Origin: JBASNZ01 sp049657775
GTDB lineage: Bacteria; Actinomycetota; Coriobacteriia; Anaerosomatales; Anaerosomataceae
Assembly (NCBI GenBank): GCA_049657775.1
Contig: JBASNZ010000065.1
Coordinates: 1-8,153 of the forward strand
Direction of reading: 5' to 3'
DNA: 8,153 nucleotides
This document shows positions 1 through 5,052 of the stretch, piece after piece. The position numbers were made by a program, and so were the translations under genes. Positions within the stretch are counted from its first letter, which is position 1. Each line of letters begins with the position of its first letter. The notes under the pieces were generated by a model. It ran no database searches and had not been told where the DNA came from. It saw nothing but the letters and a program-made list of their open reading frames with translations.

Positions 1-132
1 GCATCGCGGGCGCCCAAGGCGCCCGAGGGCGCCCCGAAGGCCGGGGAGGGCGACGCGTCCGCCTCAGATGGGCGCAGACGCAGGCGGCGCAGGCCGGCCG
101 ACGGCGGCGAGAGTGGTGGTACGGCCGGGTAA
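1..132 (+). CDS. 3' end of a gene with a basic low-complexity C-terminal tail (partial)
   Basis: Frame 1 is open from the window start to a TAA at 130-132 and gives 43 residues rich in Ala, Gly, Pro, Lys and Glu. They include a run of seven arginines (codons at about 82-102) followed by PADGGESGG. Such disordered, arginine-rich tails are common at the C-termini of RNA-binding proteins (RNA helicases, exoribonucleases, KH or R3H proteins) in high-GC bacteria, but no folded domain lies in the window, so I do not name the protein. The other two plus-strand frames are also largely open because of the base composition. The choice of frame rests on the plausible charged composition and on the stop placed just before the tRNA. 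The start lies outside the window. Confidence 0.5.
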   Translation, partial: ASRAPKAPEGAPKAGEGDASASDGRRRRRRRPADGGESGGTAG

Positions 133-137
133 CCGGC
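124..137 (+). other. Small hairpin with GTAA loop over the stop codon
   Basis: GCCGG (124-128) and CCGGC (133-137) are perfectly complementary and enclose a GTAA loop, which is a GNRA-type tetraloop in RNA. The TAA stop of the upstream reading frame (130-132) sits within the loop. The hairpin lies 10 bp before the tRNA. With no T tract it is unlikely to be an intrinsic terminator. It could be chance in GC-rich DNA or a processing signal between the mRNA and the tRNA. Confidence 0.35.
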
Positions 138-147
138 AACAGGTGAT

Positions 148-223
148 GCCGACGTAGCTCAGCTGGTAGAGCAGCGCACTCGTAATGCGCAGGTCAGCGG
201 TTCGAATCCGCTCGTCGGCTCCA
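148..223 (+). tRNA. tRNA-Thr (anticodon CGT)
   Basis: A full cloverleaf can be drawn by eye. The acceptor stem GCCGACG (148-154) pairs with CGTCGGC (213-219). The D stem is GCTC/GAGC with loop AGCTGGTA. The anticodon stem GCGCA/TGCGC encloses loop CTCGTAA, with anticodon CGT at 181-183 reading ACG threonine codons. The variable loop is AGGTC, and the T arm is AGCGG-TTCGAAT-CCGCT. The discriminator base is T220 and the 3' CCA is encoded at 221-223. It starts only 15 bp after the upstream stop codon and no clear promoter is seen, so it may be cotranscribed with the upstream gene and released by RNase processing. Confidence 0.97.
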
Positions 224-234
224 CAAGAAACGAA

Positions 235-265
235 CAGGGGAGTCCGCTTTACACGGACTCCCCTG
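235..265. terminator. Bidirectional intrinsic terminator between tRNA-Thr and the chemoreceptor gene
   Basis: A perfect 12-bp stem, CAGGGGAGTCCG (235-246) with CGGACTCCCCTG (254-265), encloses a 7-nt loop. It lies between the tRNA 3' end (223) and the stop of the convergent chemoreceptor gene (288). On the minus strand the stem is followed by a T-rich stretch (TTCGTTTCTTG), as expected of a Rho-independent terminator for the chemoreceptor gene. On the plus strand the following sequence is only weakly T-rich, so termination of the tRNA transcript there is less certain. Confidence 0.85.
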
Positions 266-287
266 ATGCTATTCGGGGCTGTCAGTG

Positions 288-2261
288 CTAGACGGAGAGC
301 CCACCCAGGCTGTCCTCGAGCGCACGGGCCTGATCATCGATGTCCTTGACCGACTGCGCGACCTGCTTGGCCGCAGCCGCGGTCTCGTTGGCGGCGGTGC
401 TCACGTGCTGCATCGCCGAGAGGACCTGCTCGGAGGCTGTCCTCTGCTGCGACGCCGCGGCTGCGATCTCGCGTGCCGCGCCCGCGGTGGTGGCCATATG
501 CTCCACGATGTCGCCGAAGGCGTGTCCGGAGCCGCTCGTAGCATCCGCACTCTCGGCGGCGAGGGTGGCCTGCTGCTCCGCGCTGCGGCGCAGCTCGTTG
601 GCGGCGCGCTGGATCCCGCCGATGAGGTCCTCGATCCGTGATGTGGAGGCAGTGACCGACTCGGCGAGCTTGCGGATCTCGGCGGCCACCACCGAGAAGC
701 CCTTGCCCGCCGTTCCGGCGCGCGCCGCTTCGATGGCGGCGTTGAGGGATAGGATCTTGGTCTGCTCGGCGACGCTGTTGATGATGCTGAGAACCTCGCC
801 GATATCGCCCGTCGCGTTGTGGAGTTCGTTCACGGAGGCCGACATCGCCTCGGCGCTGCGGTGAAGGCGTTCAGCGCCGGTGGCGCTGGCGTCGAGTTGC
901 GCGTGTCCGGTCTGAGCGGCTTCGAGAGCGTCCTCGGCGCGATGGAGCACCTCCTGTGCGGAGCTAGCGACCGCGCGGTATGTGGCGGTCATCTCCTCAA
1001 GTGTCGCTGTGGTCTCGGCGACCGCGCTGGCCTGCTCGGCAACCATGTCTGCCTGGTGCTCCGACGCGTCCGCGATCTGGCTGGAGGACTGGCGAAGGCC
1101 GATCACCGTGGCGCCGACGCGGCTGATCACGCGGGACAGCCCGTCAGTCATGGTGTTGAACGCTGTCGCAAGGTCGCTCAGTTCGCGTACACCGGTAGCC
1201 GGGACCCGCGCCGAGAGGTCGCCCGAGGCGACGCGGCCCGCGGCCTGAGAGACGCGGGCCACGGGACCCGCGAAGAGCCGTGCGGTGATGGTGCCGGCCA
1301 CGATCGCGAGCGCGATGCCCAGAAGCGCTGCGAGTCCGGTCCGAAGGATGAAGCCGTTGCGTGCGGCTATGAAGCGGTCCTGCGGAAGGCCGACGAACAG
1401 CATGCCGATGATCTTCCCGTCGGGGCCGCGCAGCGGCTCGTATGCGGTGTAGAGCGTGCGGTTCACCACGAACGCCTCTCCGCGGTACGGCCCGCCATCA
1501 ACAAGGGTGGTCTTCTGTACCTCGTCCGAGGCGACAGTCCCGATGGCACGCTCGCCGGCGGAGTCGAGCACGCTCGTGGAAACGCGCACCTCACCCAGGA
1601 AGATCGTCGCCACACCCTTGGTGTGGTCGCTGATCCGATCCACCAGATTGGTCGACCGGTTGAGAATGGTCACGGCTACGAGGGCGCCCTTGTTGCCCTT
1701 GACGGTATACGGCACGGCGGTCTCAAGCGCGAGAGCGTTCTGTACGCGGGTCTTGCCGGTCGTGCCCCTGGCAGTCTTGACGACGTCGATCGCTGTCGCG
1801 TTGATCAGGTCTCGCGCCGTGAGTTCCTCCTGGGGTACGATGACCCATGACTTTGAGGTGGTTCCTGCGAGCGCGACGTTGACCAGAGGATCCGTTTCCC
1901 TGTTGCCTCCGGCCTTGCCCAGACTCGTCGCCACCACCTTCGAGTCCTCGCCAACGAAGTCCACGTAGGTGGCCCCCAGATTATGAGCGAGCTCTCTGAG
2001 CTCCTGGGCGGAGATCGCCTGGGATCCCTGGGAGACCGACGCGAACGTCTGCAGCCCGGTGGCCGAGGCCGCAAGGGTCTGAGAGGTGAGGTCATCGGCG
2101 CTGGCCATGTTGACCTCGAGGGCGGCGTTCGCCTCCTTCTCCATTGCCGCGTCGAAGGACATGACACCCACGATGCCGCCGACCAACAGCGGTACGAACG
2201 CGACCGCTACGAACGCGGGCGTGACGCGCGCCGCCATACCTGTCTTGCGAGAAGAACTCAC
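288..2261 (-). CDS. Methyl-accepting chemotaxis protein with Cache-type sensor, HAMP and signalling domains
   Basis: This is a transmembrane chemoreceptor that should sense a ligand outside the membrane and control CheA through CheW. Numbering is from the GTG at 2261 (657 aa). The segments are: membrane helix at about 17-37; extracytoplasmic sensor at about 38-303, ending in a Cache-like stretch (YEPLRGPDGKIIGMLFVGLP); second helix at about 305-325; HAMP at about 328-381; and a long coiled-coil signalling domain from about 396 to the C-terminus. The signalling tip reads EQTKILSLNAAIEAARAG, followed by GKGFSVVAAEIRKLAES, which is diagnostic of the family. A likely methylation region is EQASAVAETTATLEEMT. 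No CheR-tethering pentapeptide (NWETF type) is at the C-terminus. An ATG at 2273 is in frame but has no ribosome site, whereas GGAGG lies 5 nt before the GTG at 2261. No other chemotaxis gene lies in the window, so the ligand is unknown. Confidence 0.95.
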   Translation of the reverse strand: MSSSRKTGMAARVTPAFVAVAFVPLLVGGIVGVMSFDAAMEKEANAALEVNMASADDLTSQTLAASATGLQTFASVSQGSQAISAQELRELAHNLGATYVDFVGEDSKVVATSLGKAGGNRETDPLVNVALAGTTSKSWVIVPQEELTARDLINATAIDVVKTARGTTGKTRVQNALALETAVPYTVKGNKGALVAVTILNRSTNLVDRISDHTKGVATIFLGEVRVSTSVLDSAGERAIGTVASDEVQKTTLVDGGPYRGEAFVVNRTLYTAYEPLRGPDGKIIGMLFVGLPQDRFIAARNGFILRTGLAALLGIALAIVAGTITARLFAGPVARVSQAAGRVASGDLSARVPATGVRELSDLATAFNTMTDGLSRVISRVGATVIGLRQSSSQIADASEHQADMVAEQASAVAETTATLEEMTATYRAVASSAQEVLHRAEDALEAAQTGHAQLDASATGAERLHRSAEAMSASVNELHNATGDIGEVLSIINSVAEQTKILSLNAAIEAARAGTAGKGFSVVAAEIRKLAESVTASTSRIEDLIGGIQRAANELRRSAEQQATLAAESADATSGSGHAFGDIVEHMATTAGAAREIAAAASQQRTASEQVLSAMQHVSTAANETAAAAKQVAQSVKDIDDQARALEDSLGGLSV

Positions 2262-2266
2262 GCGAA

Positions 2267-2271
2267 CCTCC
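2267..2271 (-). promoter_or_regulatory. Ribosome binding site favouring the GTG start of the chemoreceptor gene
   Basis: On the minus strand GGAGG (2271 down to 2267) is followed by TTCGC and then GTG at 2261. The upstream in-frame ATG at 2273 overlaps this site and has only CTGGAAC before it. The GTG is therefore the better start, four codons shorter than the longest reading. Confidence 0.6.
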
Positions 2272-2316
2272 ATGTTCCAGCAGCCACCGTGAGGGCTGGT
2301 CTACAACCGACGTACT

Positions 2317-2322
2317 AGTATA
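2317..2322 (-). promoter_or_regulatory. Possible -10 box for the chemoreceptor gene
   Basis: The minus strand reads TATACT here, one base from the TATAAT consensus, and sits about 55 bp upstream of the GTG start. No good -35 hexamer is found at 16-18 bp. The sequence also does not fit the flagellar sigma-28 consensus, so the promoter may need an activator. A TGTAAC/GTTACA half-site lies just upstream of it. Confidence 0.35.
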
Positions 2323-2326
2323 GGTG

Positions 2327-2332
2327 TGTAAC
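2327..2332 (+). promoter_or_regulatory. Isolated TGTAAC half-site
   Basis: TGTAAC, identical to the arms of the inverted repeat at 2450-2465, lies 4 bp upstream of the TATACT box of the chemoreceptor gene (it reads GTTACA on that strand). No matching second arm is found at the same spacing. It may be a half-site of the same regulator or a chance match. Confidence 0.3.
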
Positions 2333-2426
2333 GCGGCCGATGTGTGTGTTCTCGCTCACGCACGCGGTGGTGGATCACCGACGAGTGGCGGTGCATCCGG
2401 GGGGCTTCGGCAGCCGGCCAAAAATA

Positions 2427-2436
2427 CCCCCGGGGG
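2427..2436. repeat. CCCCCGGGGG palindrome
   Basis: A perfect 10-bp palindrome of five C and five G follows AAAAATA and sits 13 bp upstream of the TGTAAC inverted repeat. ATACCCCC-type tracts with a matching G tract resemble operators of the CsoR family of metal sensors, but the right flank is CTTG rather than TAT. No copper-handling gene is nearby, so no function is assigned. Confidence 0.4.
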
Positions 2437-2449
2437 CTTGCAGCGATAT

Positions 2450-2465
2450 TGTAACTCATGTTACA
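2450..2465. promoter_or_regulatory. Inverted repeat TGTAAC-TCAT-GTTACA, likely operator
   Basis: TGTAAC (2450-2455) and GTTACA (2460-2465) are perfect inverted arms with a 4-bp spacer. The site can also be read as TGTA-N8-TACA, the geometry of sites bound by CRP/FNR-superfamily dimers (the NtcA consensus has that form). The centre at 2457.5 would lie about 74 bp upstream of a start site predicted from the nearby -10 box, a position suited to an activator of the nuo operon. The regulator is not identified. Confidence 0.5.
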
Positions 2466-2494
2466 TTCCTACGACCTCGCCCCGGTGGACCTCC

Positions 2495-2525
2495 TTGTGA
2501 TCCGCTGTGGGCGTCGCCGTAGTAT
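2495..2525 (+). promoter_or_regulatory. Possible nuo operon promoter
   Basis: TTGTGA (2495-2500) and TAGTAT (2520-2525) each match four of six bases of the housekeeping -35 and -10 consensus, with a longer than ideal 19-bp spacer. Transcription would start near 2532 and give a leader of about 35 nt before nuoA. The poor spacing fits a promoter assisted by an activator at the upstream inverted repeat, but this remains a guess from sequence. Confidence 0.35.
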
Positions 2526-2566
2526 CCGGGGTGTGCACGTGCGTTGATCGGAGGAGGTGGCGTCTC

Positions 2567-2932
2567 ATGCCGAACGCGTCCGCGGACCATCTGGTCCTGG
2601 CTATGTTCGTGGTGATCGGGGTGCTTTTCGTCCCCGCGACGCTACTTGTCGCCCGGCTGCTTGCCCCGTCGAATCCCTCGCCCAAGAAGCTCACCACCTA
2701 CGAATGCGGCAGCGAGCCGATCGGTCCGCCGTGGGTGCAGTTCCGTATCGGGTATTACGTCTACGCGCTCCTCTTCGTCGTTTTCGACATCGAGACGGTC
2801 TTTCTGTATCCGTGGGCGGTCGCCTTCAACAGCATGGGCGCCTTCATCCTGATCGAGATGCTTGTCTTCATCGGGATCCTCGCCTGCGGACTTGCGTACG
2901 CCTGGAAAGAGGGGGCACTCTCGTGGCGCTAG
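2567..2932 (+). CDS. nuoA: NADH-quinone oxidoreductase (complex I) subunit A
   Basis: This is a small membrane subunit (121 aa) that sits by the quinone cavity at the join of the two arms. Three membrane helices are visible, at about 8-32, 62-84 and 89-113. The family signature runs from KKLTTYECGSEP (40-51) through QFRIGYYVYALLFVVFDIE to FLYPWA. Cys47 lies in the flexible loop, and the conserved acidic pair in helix 2 is Asp74 and Glu76. The ATG at 2567 is chosen because GGAGGAGGTGG (2550-2560) precedes it at good spacing. An upstream in-frame ATG at 2507 would add a non-homologous 20-residue stretch. It is the first gene of the operon. Confidence 0.96.
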   Translation: MPNASADHLVLAMFVVIGVLFVPATLLVARLLAPSNPSPKKLTTYECGSEPIGPPWVQFRIGYYVYALLFVVFDIETVFLYPWAVAFNSMGAFILIEMLVFIGILACGLAYAWKEGALSWR

Positions 2933-3420
2933 ACCGTCTCACGGGCGAGAACTCGATCGCGTTCGTCAAGAGCGAGCAGCTCTTTGATTTCGCGCGACGC
3001 AACTCGCTGTGGTACGTCTCCTTCGGCATCGCCTGCTGCGCGATCGAGGGCCTCATGAGTGCTTCGGGTCCGCGGTTCGACTTCGATCGCATGGGCGTCT
3101 TCTTCCGCGCGAGCCCACGGCAGGCGGACGTCATGATCGTCGCCGGTACCGTGAACAAGAAGATGGCCGAGACGGTCAAGCGGCTCCATGACCAGATGCC
3201 AGAGCCCAAGTGGGTCGTGGCGATGGGTGCCTGCGCCTCCACCGGGGGTCCGTTCCGGGAGTATCCAAACGTGGTGCTGGGTGTGGACAAGGTCGTCCCG
3301 GTCGACGTGTACATCCCCGGCTGTCCTCCGCGGCCTGAGTCCGTGCAGTACGCCTTCATCCAGCTCCAGAAGAAGATCGCCGCGAACGCGAAGGATCGTG
3401 TTGAAGCCCGCCGCAGCTGA
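2923..3420 (+). CDS. nuoB: Complex I subunit B, carries the N2 iron-sulfur cluster
   Basis: This peripheral-arm subunit (165 aa) holds the terminal [4Fe-4S] cluster N2, which passes electrons to quinone. The four expected ligands are present: tandem Cys38-Cys39 (GIACCAIEGLM), Cys104 (MGACASTGG) and Cys134 (IPGCPPRPE). The start is GTG at 2923, inside the end of nuoA with a 10-bp overlap, preceded by AAGAGGGGG at about 2907-2915. The protein begins ALDRLTGEN and lacks the longer N-terminal region of some homologues. The short basic C-terminal tail (KDRVEARRS) overlaps the start of nuoC. Confidence 0.97.
   Translation: MALDRLTGENSIAFVKSEQLFDFARRNSLWYVSFGIACCAIEGLMSASGPRFDFDRMGVFFRASPRQADVMIVAGTVNKKMAETVKRLHDQMPEPKWVVAMGACASTGGPFREYPNVVLGVDKVVPVDVYIPGCPPRPESVQYAFIQLQKKIAANAKDRVEARRS
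3391..3395 (+). promoter_or_regulatory. Ribosome binding site within the end of nuoB for nuoC
   Basis: AAGGA (3391-3395) precedes adjacent in-frame candidates GTG (3398) and TTG (3401). Spacing is 2 nt to the GTG and 5 nt to the TTG, so TTG has the better spacing and GTG the better codon. The ATG at 3434 has no recognisable ribosome site. Confidence 0.4.
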
Positions 3421-3847
3421 CATCGCGCGCCTCATGGCAACTGTTGAAGATGCTGTTGTATCCGACGGCCTTCTCGGCGTTGTCGTCACGGTGCCTCACG
3501 ACAATGCGCTTGCCGCGCTGGAGGCGTTCGCCGCGGGTGGCTACGAGTCGCTCGTTGACCTGATGGGTACCGACACGGGCGAGTCGGTCGAGGTCACCTA
3601 CCACGTGCGGTCGTACTCGCATGCGGTGGATGCGTTCGTCAAGTGCACCCTCCCGTACGACGGTTGTCTCGACTCGGTCTGGCGTGTGTATCCCTCGGCG
3701 CTTATGCCCGAGCGGGAGACTGCGGAGCTTCTTGGCCTGCGACTGGCGGAGCACCCCAACCCCAAGCGACTCTTGACCACCGACGGCACGCCGCCGCTGC
3801 TGCGCAAGTCTGTTCAGATCCGCACGCCCGAGGAGTTCCGCCGATGA
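3398..3847 (+). CDS. nuoC: Complex I subunit C (30 kDa type)
   Basis: This peripheral-arm subunit (149 aa from GTG 3398) packs against NuoD and NuoB; it has no cofactor. Family features are YHVRSYSHAVDAFVKCTLP (about 68-86), the typical ERE...LLGLRLAEHPNPKRLL block (105-126, including the conserved His119-Pro120) and PLLRKS (133-138). Nothing fuses it to nuoD, unlike the NuoCD fusion of Escherichia coli. The start is ambiguous between GTG 3398, TTG 3401 and ATG 3434 (137 aa). The first two overlap nuoB by 20-23 bp and have a ribosome site. The stop overlaps the nuoD start as ATGA. Confidence 0.94.
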   Translation: MLKPAAADIARLMATVEDAVVSDGLLGVVVTVPHDNALAALEAFAAGGYESLVDLMGTDTGESVEVTYHVRSYSHAVDAFVKCTLPYDGCLDSVWRVYPSALMPERETAELLGLRLAEHPNPKRLLTTDGTPPLLRKSVQIRTPEEFRR

Positions 3848-5052
3848 GCGATCATCGCGCAGACGTGACGGGTTCGGGGCTTCTCGGCGAAGGCATGCAC
3901 TTCCCGGGGACGCCTCCCAAGGGCCTACGCCGCGCGCCGGAAGGCGTCGATGGGCTTACGACCGAGCACCTCATCATCAACATGGGACCGCAGCACCCGT
4001 CTACCCACGGCGTGCTGCGGATGATCATCGAGATCGACGGCGAAGAGGTCGTCGCGGCCGAAGCGTCTGTCGGCTACCTGCATCGCGGTATCGAGAAGCT
4101 TGCGGAGCACCGCCGCTACAACGCGATCGGCACGCTCATGGACCGCGGCGACTACGTGGGCGGCATCATGGGCGAGACTGCCGTCGCGCTCGCCGTCGAG
4201 CAACTGATGGAGATCGAGGTTCCGGCTAAGGCGAACTGGATCCGCTCGCTTGTCGGCGAGCTCAACCGCATCGCGAGCCACCTCGTGTGGTACGGCACGT
4301 TCGGCCTGGATGTGGGCGGCATGGGGCAGTTCCTCTACGCGATGCGCGACCGCGAGGCGATCCTGGACGTCCTCGAGGCCATCAGCGGGCAGCGCATGAT
4401 GTTCAACTACGTGCGTCCGGGCGGCGTCGTGGCCGACCTGCCAGCGGGGATCGACACCAAGATCCGCGCGTTCCTCGACGGGTTCGAGAACATCTACCTC
4501 GATGAGCACGAAGCCCTCCTGGGCGGCAACGAGATCTTCCAGTCCCGCGTGAAGGGGATCGGCACGATCACGGCAGAGCAGGCGTTGGCGTTCGGACTCA
4601 CTGGCGCCAACCTCCGTGCATCCGGGATCGACTACGACGTGCGCAAGAACCGGCCGTACGCGGCATACCCCGAGCTCGACTTCGAGGTTCCGCTCGGCAC
4701 CGTGGGCGATGGCTGGGACCGCTACGAGGTCCGCATGGGCGAGATGCGCCAGGCCGCGCGGATGTGTCGCCAGCTCATCGACGGCATGCCCGAGGGCGAC
4801 TTCACCGCGGCCGTCCCCAAGACGATCAAGCCACCTGCGGGCGAGGTGTACGCGGCCGTCGAGTCCGCCCGCGGCGAGACCGGCATCCACCTGGTATCGG
4901 ACGGTACGGAGAACCCGTATCGCATGCACTACCGGGCGCCGTCCATCTTCGCGTTGCAGTCCATGGAGGAGATCGTTCCCGGTCACCTGCTTGCCGACGT
5001 CGTGATGATGATCGGCTCGACGGACGTGATGATGGGGGAGATCGACCGATGA
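3844..5052 (+). CDS. nuoD: Complex I subunit D (49 kDa type), quinone-binding
   Basis: This peripheral-arm subunit (402 aa) forms the quinone site with NuoB. The family motif GPQHPSTHGVLR is at 48-59, with His51 as the probable quinone-headgroup ligand. Tyr104 in DRGDYVGG is the likely partner tyrosine. The core motifs EASVGYLHRGIEKLAEHR and LNRIASHLVW follow, and the C-terminus GSTDVMMGEIDR is complete. The protein has only one cysteine (in RMCRQL) and no CxxC pairs, which excludes a [NiFe]-hydrogenase large subunit. An N-terminal extension of about 40 residues (GEGMHFPGTPPKG) precedes the core. The start ATG 3844 overlaps the nuoC stop and has AGGAG at 3831-3835. The next gene is nuoH, with no nuoE, F or G between. 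Confidence 0.97.
   Translation: MSDHRADVTGSGLLGEGMHFPGTPPKGLRRAPEGVDGLTTEHLIINMGPQHPSTHGVLRMIIEIDGEEVVAAEASVGYLHRGIEKLAEHRRYNAIGTLMDRGDYVGGIMGETAVALAVEQLMEIEVPAKANWIRSLVGELNRIASHLVWYGTFGLDVGGMGQFLYAMRDREAILDVLEAISGQRMMFNYVRPGGVVADLPAGIDTKIRAFLDGFENIYLDEHEALLGGNEIFQSRVKGIGTITAEQALAFGLTGANLRASGIDYDVRKNRPYAAYPELDFEVPLGTVGDGWDRYEVRMGEMRQAARMCRQLIDGMPEGDFTAAVPKTIKPPAGEVYAAVESARGETGIHLVSDGTENPYRMHYRAPSIFALQSMEEIVPGHLLADVVMMIGSTDVMMGEIDR

Larger units (their letters stand above)
2262..2566. other. Divergent intergenic region between the chemoreceptor gene and the nuo operon
   Basis: These roughly 305 bp contain no convincing gene and are less GC-rich in places than the flanking genes. They hold a possible minus-strand -10 box, a TGTAAC half-site, a short TG repeat (about 2341-2349), a CCCCCGGGGG palindrome, a perfect TGTAAC-N4-GTTACA inverted repeat, a possible nuo promoter and the nuoA ribosome site. 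A 60-codon open frame at 2340-2522 has no ribosome site or protein-like composition and is not called. Confidence 0.8.

Noticed and set aside
148..223. tRNA-Thr as an integration site for a mobile element
   Set aside because: No duplicated tRNA 3' end, integrase or phage gene is present in the window. The region downstream is a terminator and an ordinary chemoreceptor gene.
340..1850. Long plus-strand open frames (340-864, 819-1850) across the chemoreceptor gene
   Set aside because: They are antisense shadows of a strongly recognisable chemoreceptor. Their translations are Arg/Gly-rich without family motifs, and open antisense frames are expected at this GC content.
2340..2522. 60-codon open frame in the intergenic region
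   Set aside because: It has no Shine-Dalgarno sequence and an unlikely composition, and it overlaps the probable regulatory sites and nuo promoter.
2557..2922. N-terminal extension of nuoB to 2557
   Set aside because: That frame is antiphase to nuoA over the whole region and its translation is Arg-rich and unrelated to NuoB. The GTG at 2923 with AAGAGGGGG upstream gives a normal NuoB.
3925..4986. 353-codon minus-strand open frame opposite nuoD
   Set aside because: It is antisense to nuoD, which carries all its family motifs. The translation is rich in His, Asp, Val and Arg with no recognisable domain and no ribosome site supporting it.
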